A stretch of 58,035 nucleotides of DNA from NCBI GenBank assembly GCA_020686985.1, contig JAJEPU010000022.1, positions 1-58,035 of the forward strand. Direction: 5' to 3'. Under the pieces are notes generated by a model. It searched no databases, was not told the DNA's origin, and saw only the letters and a program-made list of their open reading frames with translations. Source of the DNA: Brotaphodocola catenula (lineage in GTDB: Bacteria > Bacillota > Clostridia > Lachnospirales > Lachnospiraceae). Positions 47,101-58,001 of this stretch are shown piece by piece (within the stretch, counting starts at the first letter, position 1; the number at the start of each line of letters is the position of its first letter). The position numbers and the translations under genes were made by a program.

Positions 47101-47408
47101 GCTCCCTCTCCATCCTCCCCGCAGAGAATGTTCTGGTACTCTCCGGCATATGCCCCTCTCCACTTCCGATCATCTGGATTCAGGGACTTCTGAGACTTCA
47201 CGGTCTGCTGAATGCATGCGTAAAGCTGCTTTGGGTCAAGTTCGAGTTCCGTCACACCGCCATTTCCCGATGATGCCACCACTGCCAAGTGAAACAGTCC
47301 ACTTCCCATCGCAAGCGTCACACACAAAAGTACCGCACAGAATCTTTTTCCGCGCATTTTCAGAACATGAACGATCCTGGATACCTCTTGCTTGAAATGT
47401 GTATCCAT
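44181..47408 (-). CDS. Large pilus tip adhesin/ancillary pilin (SPTG sorting signal)
   Basis: A 1075-residue surface protein, first gene of the pilus operon. It has a signal peptide (hydrophobic at about 23-47), a long N-terminal region with an acidic disordered part (about 225-420; Ser/Asp/Glu/Thr-rich), and a central jelly-roll-like module (NGGFENPSVTRWIQYKKSS; SGAYHFEQYIEGERAAEL, about 610-790) resembling carbohydrate-binding or adhesin domains. Two SpaA/DUF5979-like stalk domains follow (GHLTLKKTVFGLDAED; TQVTVEKQVTGNMGGKREQF). ITSPTGIPG and a hydrophobic helix end the protein. The ligand is unknown. The ribosome site is a G6 run (AAAGGGGGGAAGG). Confidence 0.85.
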   Translation of the reverse strand: MDTHFKQEVSRIVHVLKMRGKRFCAVLLCVTLAMGSGLFHLAVVASSGNGGVTELELDPKQLYACIQQTVKSQKSLNPDDRKWRGAYAGEYQNILCGEDGEGANLYEVALPEDFTKKNRKEKVGLHVFVRLDDRINLENDLEDDLENDRNLSGDSRKDLRENLNIHSVKIQQELYEFQGDETLMFLFTNQTDVTQRVSLNLGRYSTGIASIGPKSWVKRGVDEEWSTGSDAFGSATNSDSDEFETMATEGMEVESGTTSNADGTSSTRSGVVATSSNIERQTLKGQWLEMVLADRRAGRGFVTTAEDLELEQLKDLASDSDADFYESETEIAVVRAWAEQGSLPDHASLEVTQISGDEGQDGEEYQEYQRAKEALDQQEIAYDGMMAFDIGFLDEQGEEIEPDGVVEVHIELKDGALPEDADPESLAVQHMLENGEEIKVRRMNVEGEPLEFKTDSFSTYTVTFRTELSSIRSISIRDDITNSGTLIPLINGSELTQGGSGRLFLQWYRQTSDGDWEAIERVKVSGDSYNVSDDGRLNVALDIYTRRTEDSDYRNKQYTYRVEAWLEGDENNKKVSSSYTEPYYMQLQNGGFENPSVTRWIQYKKSSFVQLPNGTSGLVWRTTGSDGKIEITGDNPSGAYHFEQYIEGERAAELNCEAYGSLYQDVLTVPGSELHWQLSHVGREFPPVGKEGADTMRVVIMSAPEAIASNITSQSAMETLWAEHPEYFQIADGLTSADITDGPADWKTYSGEYQVPAGQYLTRFFFVAVNAVGGATQGNLIDNVWFSTELPPAKPDRGHLTLKKTVFGLDAEDAQNYRVTVTAKKEGSKETLTAELSGFIANGDGSYSATRTFQNVGTGTYGISENVSETVKELLSEKYQGPTSTVNGENGTSTTVEVHDQSETIAEFANTYVIYSTQVTVEKQVTGNMGGKREQFFFRAEVSRAGSPIRQLEFPLQDKDHASSDETRSRVLTELREGDVVTITETGGASGYETTPTVSGNVSDTQILDSGKTIRFVIGSGAGDIRVTFTNNREITSPTGIPGQKLSGLLAMMGFLFGSVWIWCEGCFSTGKRRK

Positions 47409-47488
47409 TGCCTTCCCCCCTTTCTTGAATCCCTTCCCGGGACACGCTCTAATGGAAAGATATGAAAAGGGGCAAAAAAATATGAAAA

Positions 47489-47532
47489 AAAGAATACCGT
47501 TTTCGGAACAATCCGTAAACAGTATTCTTTCT
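47489..47532. terminator. Bidirectional terminator between the RelA-like gene and the pilus operon
   Basis: AAAGAATAC and GTATTCTTT outer arms and GTTT-CGG/CCG-AAAC inner arms, with T-runs on both strands. It ends the tyrS-relA-like transcript (stop at 47554). Confidence 0.85.
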
Positions 47533-47553
47533 TTTTCGACGTTTCTTCGATTT

Positions 47554-48438
47554 TTATTCGGTTTTTTGATCTTCTTTTTCTTTTTTTGACGCTTTCCCTG
47601 TCGCCTTATCCGCCTTGCTCAGGTTCTCAGATTTCTCAACCTTTTCAGCCTTCTCGGCTTTCTCAGCGGATTCCATCTTCATATCCTTGATCCGACGGAA
47701 ATAAGAGCTCATCTCGTCTGCCATTCCCGCGAGACGATTGAGCAGGGTCGAGAAATCCGTCAGCATCTCATCATCCTGAAAATACGGATAGACAATGTCG
47801 TGGTCGATCTCGCTCCAACCTTCCTCAAAAAGCGTTCTTCCCTGAATCTCCACATAATATCCCTTATATTTAATGATATAGTGCAGAGACCGGTAAATGC
47901 CGTCCGACTTGATGTCGATCAGGCGCTTGTCATAGATTCTGGTATCACCCGTTCTGCGGTAAACCTTCGGGCGCTCCGCGATGTAACAGTGATCGGGATT
48001 CTCATCAAAATCCATCAGACGGTCTTCTATATAACATTCCGGATTATTCTCAAACACGGAAGTGATGTAGTTGTGAAAGCGAATCCAATCTTCCCGGTAA
48101 AGGAAGAAGACACGGATTCCAATCAAGTCCGTCATGTATTTCCAGTAATTTGTCCGATCGATATACTGATACGGATCGGGGGTCATCTGCTTCTTGCGAA
48201 TGATCTTCTCAATCAGGTGACCGGGCTGTTTCGTTCGGTAACGGTAGGAGTGAATGCCTGCACGCTCAATGTCATACAGGTAATCATTCACAAAATCCTT
48301 TCCGATCCGTTTCAACTGTCCCTCAAGCTGACAATAGTGATCATAGATCGCATTCAGCTCATCCCACTTCATGCCGGTTCGTTTCAGCTCTTCTTTTTCG
48401 ATGTGATACTCTTTTAAAAATTTTTTCTTTTTAATCAT
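47554..48438 (-). CDS. RelA/SpoT synthetase-domain protein (small alarmone synthetase-like)
   Basis: A 294-residue protein with one (p)ppGpp synthetase-type nucleotidyltransferase domain (about 20-235) and no HD hydrolase, TGS or ACT domain. Visible motifs are DLIGIRVFF (metal Asp), the GTP-site loop IKSDGIYRSLHY, the catalytic glutamate in YVEIQGRTL and EGWSEIDHD. The C-terminus (about 245-294) is a Lys/Glu/Ala/Ser-rich tail with repeated EKAEK-like units. It lies 24 nt after tyrS with no terminator between, so it should be expressed from the Tyr T-box transcript. Activity (ppGpp, pppGpp or pGpp synthesis) is inferred from motifs; the Ser of the usual RxKxxxS motif is replaced (RTKQPGH). Confidence 0.83.
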   Translation of the reverse strand: MIKKKKFLKEYHIEKEELKRTGMKWDELNAIYDHYCQLEGQLKRIGKDFVNDYLYDIERAGIHSYRYRTKQPGHLIEKIIRKKQMTPDPYQYIDRTNYWKYMTDLIGIRVFFLYREDWIRFHNYITSVFENNPECYIEDRLMDFDENPDHCYIAERPKVYRRTGDTRIYDKRLIDIKSDGIYRSLHYIIKYKGYYVEIQGRTLFEEGWSEIDHDIVYPYFQDDEMLTDFSTLLNRLAGMADEMSSYFRRIKDMKMESAEKAEKAEKVEKSENLSKADKATGKASKKEKEDQKTE

Positions 48439-48462
48439 CTTAATCTGGTTTCCAGAGAGGGA

Positions 48463-49686
48463 TTACAGAGTAACCTTCATAAAGTTCTTCTTACCGCGCT
48501 TTACAACCATTCCGTCTCCGCCGAAATCATCCTTCGTGAAGGATGCCTTGATATCCTTTACCTGAGTTCCGTTGACAGATACACCGCCCTGTTCAACGTT
48601 TCTGCGAGCCTCGGAACGTGAGGAAGCAAGACCAGATTTCTGAAGAACAGCGAGAAGGTCGATTGCTCCGTCCGTGAAATCCTCCTCTTTCAGCTGGTAG
48701 GATGGCATATTCTCAAGGCTTCCCTGACCGGAGAACAGAGCCTTTGCAGCGGTCTGAGCCTTGACTGCCTCTTCCTCACCGTGAACGAGTTTCGTCAACT
48801 CAAATGCAAGAATCTCTTTTGCGGTATTTAACTGACTGCCTTCCCACTTATCCATCTCATCGATCTGCTCAAGCGGAAGGAAGGTCAGCATACGCAGACA
48901 CTTCAATACGTCTGCATCGTCGACATTTCTCCAGTACTGGTAGAAATCGAACGGGGAGGTCTTATTCGGATCAAGCCATACAGCGCCGGACTGGGTCTTA
49001 CCCATCTTCTTGCCCTCAGAGTTTAAGAGCAGGGTGATTGTCATCGCATGAGCATCCTTACCCAGCTTACGACGAATCAGCTCGGTACCGCCGAGCATGT
49101 TGCTCCACTGGTCATCTCCGCCAAACTGCATGTTACAGCCGTAACGCTGGAACAGCTCATAGAAGTCGTAGCTCTGCATGATCATGTAGTTGAACTCAAG
49201 GAAGCTCAGTCCCTTCTCCATACGCTGTTTGTAGCACTCTGCGCGAAGCATGTTGTTTACGGAGAAGCAAGCACCTACATCGCGAAGCAGTTCAACGTAG
49301 TTCAGCTTTAACAGCCAGTCTGCATTGTTTACCATCATTGCCTTGCCCTCACCGAAATCGATGAAACGGCTCATCTGCTTCTTGAAGCACTCACAGTTGT
49401 GCTGGATCGTCTCAACCGTCATCATCTGACGCATATCGGTACGTCCGGACGGATCACCTACCATTGCGGTACCGCCTCCGATCAGAGCGATCGGCTTGTT
49501 TCCTGCCATCTGAAGACGCTTCATCAGGCACAGTGCCATAAAGTGTCCAACATGAAGGCTGTCTGCGGTCGGGTCAAATCCAATGTAGAACGTTGCCTTT
49601 CCCTCATTGACCATCTTACGGATCTCTTCCTCATTTGTCACCTGCGCGATCAGACCGCGGGCAACCAGCTCTTCGTAACAATTCAT
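48463..49686 (-). CDS. tyrS: Tyrosyl-tRNA synthetase
   Basis: Class I synthetase joining tyrosine to tRNA(Tyr). The 407 residues carry the HIGH-type motif GFDPTADSLHVGHF (about 38-51), the tyrosine-site stretch FNYMIMQSYDFYEL, the KMSKS-type motif KMGKTQSGA (about 230-238) and a C-terminal S4 RNA-binding domain (LASSRSEARRNVEQGGVSVNG). The start follows AGGAGAT. A T-box leader with a UAC specifier precedes it, and the RelA/SpoT-like gene follows in the same transcript. Confidence 0.97.
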   Translation of the reverse strand: MNCYEELVARGLIAQVTNEEEIRKMVNEGKATFYIGFDPTADSLHVGHFMALCLMKRLQMAGNKPIALIGGGTAMVGDPSGRTDMRQMMTVETIQHNCECFKKQMSRFIDFGEGKAMMVNNADWLLKLNYVELLRDVGACFSVNNMLRAECYKQRMEKGLSFLEFNYMIMQSYDFYELFQRYGCNMQFGGDDQWSNMLGGTELIRRKLGKDAHAMTITLLLNSEGKKMGKTQSGAVWLDPNKTSPFDFYQYWRNVDDADVLKCLRMLTFLPLEQIDEMDKWEGSQLNTAKEILAFELTKLVHGEEEAVKAQTAAKALFSGQGSLENMPSYQLKEEDFTDGAIDLLAVLQKSGLASSRSEARRNVEQGGVSVNGTQVKDIKASFTKDDFGGDGMVVKRGKKNFMKVTL

Positions 49687-49904
49687 CGCTGTAATCTCCT
49701 TTTTCTCTTTTTCGTTCTTTTTTCTTCGTTGCTTCTGTCTTTCTTTTTTATTTCTTGTCTGTGTTTCTTATTTGTTTTTTGATTTCGCTCTTTTTGGGGG
49801 AAATCTTTATTTTCTGCGCTTGCGTGCATCTGAAAATACGATTCAAACACACGTCTATTCGTGAGAACCGAGAAGTCCGGGCGTTATCAAGTTCCTATGA
49901 AAGA

Positions 49905-50270
49905 AAAAGCCCCGCCCTCTCAATGGTTCTGCCATCAAAAGGACGAGGCGCATGCTCGTGTTACCACCTTCTGTTCACAGACAGCTTGCACTGCCTGCCT
50001 CACTGAGCGTCATATTCTATCCCATCTGTGATTGTTCTGCATGGTTTCTATAACGTTCCGACATGATAACGGTCGCCGACTCCGTCACAGCCTACTGATG
50101 TCCCGCTCTTTGAAACAAAACAAAAATCGGATCGATTCTTTGCTCTTTTTCTGTTCACGACCACGTTCAGTGTGAAGCTCAAGGATGTATTCCCATGCCG
50201 TCTCTCCGCGCGCCTCTCATCTTCCGGCTACTTTCTGTGCGGGTATTCCCGATGGTACTTCTTCCTCTCA
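49905..50270 (-). promoter_or_regulatory. Tyrosine T-box leader of tyrS
   Basis: On the minus strand: AGTA of the Stem I internal loop (50256-50259), specifier TAC within GGGAATACATCC (50187-50189), T-box AAGGTGGTAACACGAG (49955-49970) and the competing terminator, arms GCCTCGTCCTT and AGAGGGCGGGGC followed by TTTTT (49905-49949). UAC is the tyrosine codon. The 218 nt between the terminator and tyrS are purine-rich on the sense strand and hold nothing else I recognise. Confidence 0.92.
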
Positions 50271-50314
50271 TTGCCTGACTGATTTTCACTTTTCTGATCT
50301 CTGATCACAAATTC

Positions 50315-50394
50315 TGTCGGATTCCTATCCAGTTTGATTTCTATCCAATTTGGATTCTACTCGATCTGATTCCTATCCGATCTGATTGCTGTCG
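50315..50394 (-). repeat. Five degenerate 16-nt tandem units in the tyrS leader
   Basis: Plus-strand units: TGTCGGATTCCTATCC, AGTTTGATTTCTATCC, AATTTGGATTCTACTC, GATCTGATTCCTATCC, GATCTGATTGCTGTCG, exactly contiguous. They lie between the promoter (50432-50461) and T-box Stem I, so they are transcribed. Mutation between the units is too high for a recent slippage product. Confidence 0.7.
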
Positions 50395-50431
50395 CATTCC
50401 CATGCGCCGAAAATTTTGCGATCACGCTTGC

Positions 50432-50461
50432 ATTATAGCCTTTTCCCAGGATGTTTGTCAA
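50432..50461 (-). promoter_or_regulatory. Promoter of the tyrS T-box transcript
   Basis: TTGACA and TATAAT with an 18-nt spacer on the minus strand, only 20 nt beyond the stop of the transglutaminase-like gene. Transcription should start near 50424. Confidence 0.85.
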
Positions 50462-50480
50462 GCCCCTTGCCGAATGCGAT

Positions 50481-51992
50481 TTAAATGAGATCAATCTCAA
50501 TCTTCTCATGCTTCGTATCAAAATCTGTTCCCACGAGAAGCCCCTGATCCTCGTATTCCGCTTCGCCCATCTGATTGTCATATGGGTCCTGTCTCAGATA
50601 CTTTTTCGGGAAATAAAAATCACTCTGATACTCGCAGGTTGTCGGAATCCGGTATGGGTCGAGATTTCCGAAATAAAACTCCCAGCGCTCGAGATCTCCC
50701 GCTCTCCACGCAGCTCCTCCAAACGAGGCATCTGCATACAGCCAGCCATACGACTCTATGTAGAACTGTGCCCAGTCGTGACAGCCGATATTCTTCGGAC
50801 ATGCATAGAGACCGGACTGCCATCTCGCCGGCACACCGACGATTCGGCAGAGCGTGATAAAGAGCAGTGCCTGAAGTCCGCAATCGCCTTTTAAGTTTGT
50901 CGCCGTAAACGTCGCCTGCTGTTCGATCGTAAAGTAGGAGCGCACATAGGAATACATCACATGAGTCGTGATATAATCATAGATTTTCTTTGCCTTTCTC
51001 ACCGGATTTGTCTCATCCCCGACAATCTCCTGCGCAAGTGCTCTCAGATATGGAGTAAAACGGATATGCGGGAGTTGTTCCCCCAGATACTTTTTCGCCT
51101 CTTCCCGCTCTCCATTCGGTTCATTCGATTCTTCCTCTTCCCGGCTCAAATCCAACTTTTCGGCGGCTTCTTTCCAGTCCCAGTATTTCATCTCATTCTC
51201 AAGTTCATATTCCACCTCAAAGGTCTGCCCACTCTGATATTCTGTCTCAAAGCAGATCGTTCTCTGAAGCGCAGACGTCGGAGCCACCTGTCCACACTCC
51301 GGACTGCAACCGAGATATGCAAATTTCTTCACCTGAGCATACTCGATCGGAAGCGGAAGCTGTACCTGAATCTTTGTGCCCTCTCTTCTCGCAGACGGAC
51401 GCAGAGATGCTGTACTCTTGATATGAATCTTGCTTCTCAGACTTCCCTTTTCCTTCATCTTGTGCATCACATCATCGAGCATATTGAGCTGTGCTCGGCG
51501 ATCCCAGATCGTCTCCTCATTGAGCAGACAATAGCTAAGATCTTTCCGGGTCTTGATCAGGTTGTCAATGAAATTGTCCTTGAGTTTGATCTCCCCGTTG
51601 ATGCAGATCCACTCAAACGCTCCCTCCACCAGAAGATCATCGAGTTCCTCATTTTCAAAATCTGCAAATGTCTCCTTCATCATATTGATCGCACTCTGCC
51701 AACTGTGCGGATACTGCTCTGGAAGACGCGCAATAATCTCCCGCTCAAGAAGAAGACGCTCTCTCAACGCCTCCGGAAGGTCCTTTTCAAGACGCTTCTC
51801 AATTACCCGCTTCGCGAGTTTTAAATGTCCCATTGCCTTAAGTCTTGCAATATCCTCCGGGAGTTCCACGGTCAGCGCATCAAGGCTCTTCACGCTCCCT
51901 CCTGCCTCGAGATAAATTCTGTTTTCGTTCTTATTGTTTGGATTCTCCTGTCTCTCCTTTGAGTATTCTCTCTTATCTTCTGCTTCACTCAT
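50481..51992 (-). CDS. Transglutaminase-like domain protein
   Basis: A 503-residue protein without signal peptide or membrane segment. A helical N-terminal region (about 30-200) and a beta-rich middle (about 205-285) precede a C-terminal transglutaminase-like cysteine peptidase core. Catalytic Cys lies in KGDCGLQALLFITLCRIVGVPAR-type sequence (about residue 373), His in GCHDWAQFYIESYGW and Asp in LYADASFGG. Bacterial members are mostly proteases or amidases rather than cross-linkers; the substrate is unknown. It is preceded by a 160-nt purine-rich spacer after the glucokinase gene and could share its transcript. Confidence 0.82.
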   Translation of the reverse strand: MSEAEDKREYSKERQENPNNKNENRIYLEAGGSVKSLDALTVELPEDIARLKAMGHLKLAKRVIEKRLEKDLPEALRERLLLEREIIARLPEQYPHSWQSAINMMKETFADFENEELDDLLVEGAFEWICINGEIKLKDNFIDNLIKTRKDLSYCLLNEETIWDRRAQLNMLDDVMHKMKEKGSLRSKIHIKSTASLRPSARREGTKIQVQLPLPIEYAQVKKFAYLGCSPECGQVAPTSALQRTICFETEYQSGQTFEVEYELENEMKYWDWKEAAEKLDLSREEEESNEPNGEREEAKKYLGEQLPHIRFTPYLRALAQEIVGDETNPVRKAKKIYDYITTHVMYSYVRSYFTIEQQATFTATNLKGDCGLQALLFITLCRIVGVPARWQSGLYACPKNIGCHDWAQFYIESYGWLYADASFGGAAWRAGDLERWEFYFGNLDPYRIPTTCEYQSDFYFPKKYLRQDPYDNQMGEAEYEDQGLLVGTDFDTKHEKIEIDLI

Positions 51993-52009
51993 CGTCGCTC
52001 CTGTCCCTT

Positions 52010-52152
52010 CTTTGTCGTATTTTTGCTTTTCTTGCTTCTTTTTTGTTTCTTGTTTTGGTCTCTTTTTTGTCTTGTCTTTATCTGTATTCTTTATTTACTC
52101 TTTATTTATTCTTTCATTTATTCTTTATTTTAGCTCTCTCTTTATTTCTTTT
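52010..52152 (-). repeat. Purine-rich degenerate repeat spacer between glucokinase and transglutaminase genes
   Basis: The sense (minus) strand is almost entirely A and G. Near 52095-52140 it shows loose units of AAATAAAGAAT / AAATGAAAGAAT / AAATAAAGAGT. No hairpin or coding frame is evident. The strand bias, not the exact period, is the clear feature. Confidence 0.55.
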
Positions 52153-53145
52153 CTATCCTTTCTTTTCTATCGCTTTTTCCAGGCGACAGAGCACCCCGGC
52201 TCCGATGATACCGGCATCATTTCCGAGTTTTGCCGTCACAAGACGCGTATTTTTCTCGGAACCCCGCGAATAAATCATCGGCGCAACTCTCTGCCTCAAC
52301 GGAGCAAGCAATTCCTCTCCCGCTCCACTGATCCCGCCTCCAATACAGAGTACTTCCGGCTGAATGATATTGATGATATTTGCAATTCCATCCGCCAGAT
52401 CATCAAGATATTGATCGAACACCCCCTTTGCTGTCAGATCCCCTGCCCGAACCGCCTCAAAAATTGTTTTTCCATCAATCGCACTTCGGTCGCCTGCGCA
52501 CAATTGATTCAGGAGAGAATCTGGATTCTTCTTTGCCTCCCGTTTCGCCGACCGGACGAGCGCGGATGCCGACGCATACGCCTCAAAGCATCCCCTTCGC
52601 CCACAGGTACATTTGCGCCCATTTTTTCGGATCACCATGTGTCCGAATTCCCCGGCAGAAGCATTGACTCCGCTCACAATCTTTCCATCTAGAATCAAGC
52701 CACCACCGACTCCGGTCCCGAGCGTCACTGCCACCATCGACTTACTTCCCTGACCGCTTCCCGCTAAATACTCCGCCCAGGATGCCGATTTTGCATCATT
52801 TTCCGCATAGACCGGACATGGAAATCGATCCCGCAACATTCTCACAAACGGAACGTTGTCGAAGCCAAAATTATTTGCATACTCCACGCTCTCTTTTTCC
52901 TGATTGACCGTTCCCGGAATTCCAATTCCCACACTTTCGATCTCTGCAAAGCTCCGTTTTTGAGAATCCAACAGTCGGACTGCCAGCCGAAAAATTTCAT
53001 CCGCCAGATCCTCCGGCTCTCTCGGCAGACCCGTCGGAGCCTGGATCTTTGTCTCAATCTCAAACTTATTTTCCGCCGGCTCTCTGACGATTCCAACTGC
53101 AATCTTTGTTCCCCCAAGATCAATCCCCACATATCTCTGTCCCAT
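52153..53145 (-). CDS. glcK: ROK family glucokinase
   Basis: ATP-dependent hexokinase of the ROK family, giving glucose 6-phosphate. The 330 residues show the phosphate-binding start YVGIDLGGTKIAVGI (about 5-19), the catalytic Asp in VYAENDAKSASWAEYL, the ATP loop LGTGVGGGLILDGK, the ROK/zinc signature GHMVI...CTCGRRGCFEAYAS (about 178-198) and a second Gly-rich motif CIGGGISGAGEELLAPL. It can phosphorylate the glucose set free by the 6-phospho-beta-glucosidase encoded upstream. N-acetylmannosamine kinase and fructokinase are other ROK activities; glucokinase fits best. Confidence 0.88.
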   Translation of the reverse strand: MGQRYVGIDLGGTKIAVGIVREPAENKFEIETKIQAPTGLPREPEDLADEIFRLAVRLLDSQKRSFAEIESVGIGIPGTVNQEKESVEYANNFGFDNVPFVRMLRDRFPCPVYAENDAKSASWAEYLAGSGQGSKSMVAVTLGTGVGGGLILDGKIVSGVNASAGEFGHMVIRKNGRKCTCGRRGCFEAYASASALVRSAKREAKKNPDSLLNQLCAGDRSAIDGKTIFEAVRAGDLTAKGVFDQYLDDLADGIANIINIIQPEVLCIGGGISGAGEELLAPLRQRVAPMIYSRGSEKNTRLVTAKLGNDAGIIGAGVLCRLEKAIEKKG

Positions 53146-53173
53146 AAGCTGTCCATCTCCTCACCTGTCGCGG

Positions 53174-53237
53174 TCTTTATCTATTGTTTTTAACTATGTC
53201 TTTATCCATTGCCTTTGTTCATTGCCTTTATCCATTT
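53174..53237 (-). repeat. Degenerate 13-nt tandem repeat upstream of the glucokinase gene
   Basis: Plus-strand units: TCTTTATCTATTG, TTTTTAACTATG, TCTTTATCCATTG, CCTTTGTTCATTG, CCTTTATCCATTT. Five contiguous copies, one shortened to 12. They sit in the leader 30-90 nt before the glucokinase start codon. Confidence 0.7.
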
Positions 53238-53322
53238 ATCCCAGTCCAATTAATCATACCATTTTTTATCAGACTTGTCATAAGATTCTTGTCAAACAAC
53301 CATGTCTCCGATATACACAGAA

Positions 53323-53363
53323 AATGGCGGTAGATCCATTTTTTATCTGGACCTACCGCCATT
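53323..53363. terminator. Terminator of the bglP-bglA operon
   Basis: AATGGCGGTAG and CTACCGCCATT arms with an inner TCC/GGA pair. T-tracts follow on both strands, best on the plus strand. It lies 10 nt beyond the bglA stop and so separates bglA from the glucokinase gene. Confidence 0.85.
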
Positions 53364-53372
53364 GTTTTTTAT

Positions 53373-54863
<1,491 letters not shown>

Positions 54864-54878
54864 TTACGTTTTACGTTT

Positions 54879-56887
<2,009 letters not shown>

Positions 56888-56903
56888 CATCCGAAAAAGC
56901 AAA

Positions 56904-56960
56904 AGGACCATCGGTTCAAAATTGCCGTTCCAGCCGGTCAAAATTTTGAACCAATGGTCC
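56904..56960 (-). terminator. Terminator of the RpiR regulator gene
   Basis: GGACCAT-GGTTCAAAATT and AATTTTGAACC-ATGGTCC arms, with an inner GCCG/CGGC pair, followed on the minus strand by TTTTGCTTTTTC. It separates rpiR from bglP. Confidence 0.85.
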
Positions 56961-57022
56961 AATTCCTTATCAGTCCTGATTAGTCCTGATTGTTTCTAAT
57001 TGTCTCTGATTGTTTTTCTCTT

Positions 57023-57910
57023 TCAGGACTTTTTCTCTTTATTGTAAATCAGATTCCAATAGTCCACCGTAGTCCGCAGAGATTCCCGGTTTACCATTTT
57101 CAAAGCTGCTTCCACATGATTTCCGTAATTTTGAGAAAGACACATGCCAAACAGCACATCCAGCACATAAGTAACCGCCGTATAAGAAGTCATGACTTTC
57201 AGACTCAAAAGTGAGTCCCTGGAGGGAATCTCTATGATTTCATCACAGTATTCCCGAATATCCGCATTGTGTCTCCCCACAATACCTGTCACAAACGTCT
57301 TTGTTGTTTTTTTCAGATACCGGGCAACATCAATCATAGAACGATTTGCCCCTGTAAAGCTCATTACAAAAGCGATCCGCTTCTGATCCTGTCGTTCCGT
57401 CAGGTAATGGGCATTCACGCTCTCTCTGGCATGACATTCCATACCAAGCGTGGAAAATTTGAACGCCGCTGACTGTGCCAGCGTGTAAGTGATCCCGTTT
57501 CCGTAAAAATCAATCTGATCCGCCCGCATCATCCTATTAAAAATCCGGTTTACCACATTTTTATCCATACACATTCGCGTATCACTGATCGCTTTGTCAT
57601 ACAATGCCGGGATCACATTTAAAACATCCTGATAGGTGCTTTTTTCGTTGATCGGTTCATTCTGAAGCAACTGATTGATCCGGATATTTTGCACACTCTC
57701 TGAAACGATCTGGAATTTCAGCTCCTGATATCCGGCAAGTCCAAGTTTCTTACTCAAGCGGATTACCGTCGCCTTGCTGGTGTAAGATGCCTTCGCCAGT
57801 TCTTCCGCAGACATTGGCAGAATTGCCTCTGTGTGCTCCAAGATGTAACGGACCACAGCCTGCTCCTGATGAGTAAATCCCTTCATCTCTGTAAGTTGTT
57901 CAAAAATCAT
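57023..57910 (-). CDS. RpiR/MurR family transcriptional regulator of the beta-glucoside locus
   Basis: A 295-residue regulator with an N-terminal helix-turn-helix (SAEELAKASYTSKATVIRLSKKLG, about 34-57) and a C-terminal SIS sugar-phosphate-binding domain (about 125-250; DFYGNGITYTLAQSAAFKFS, MSFTGANRSMIDVARYLK). Such regulators sense phosphosugars and repress or activate the adjacent PTS operon. It lies immediately upstream of bglP in the same direction, separated by a terminator. The inducer is presumably a phospho-beta-glucoside. Confidence 0.9.
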   Translation of the reverse strand: MIFEQLTEMKGFTHQEQAVVRYILEHTEAILPMSAEELAKASYTSKATVIRLSKKLGLAGYQELKFQIVSESVQNIRINQLLQNEPINEKSTYQDVLNVIPALYDKAISDTRMCMDKNVVNRIFNRMMRADQIDFYGNGITYTLAQSAAFKFSTLGMECHARESVNAHYLTERQDQKRIAFVMSFTGANRSMIDVARYLKKTTKTFVTGIVGRHNADIREYCDEIIEIPSRDSLLSLKVMTSYTAVTYVLDVLFGMCLSQNYGNHVEAALKMVNRESLRTTVDYWNLIYNKEKKS

Positions 57911-57958
57911 CCCTCAACCTCATTCCATCATTTTCTTTGCCGGTGGCAAAAGTCCGAT

Positions 57959-58001
57959 GGGGCTGTCGCATTAGCAAATATTTTTGCTGGGCGGTAGCCC
58001 T
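57959..58001. other. GGCTGTCGCA-type hairpin at the window end
   Basis: GGGCT-GT-CGC-AGCAAA pairs with TTTGCT-GCG-GT-AGCCC, the same arm sequences and GT/GT positions as the hairpin at 88-117 but with an extra AGCAAA/TTTGCT pair in the middle. It is probably a terminator for a gene beyond the window, or a second dispersed hairpin family. Nothing else is seen in 57911-58035. Confidence 0.5.

Noticed and set aside
47414-47419. G6 run in the adhesin ribosome site as a phase-variation tract
   Set aside because: Six bases is short for frequent slippage, and no second sign of phase variation is present.
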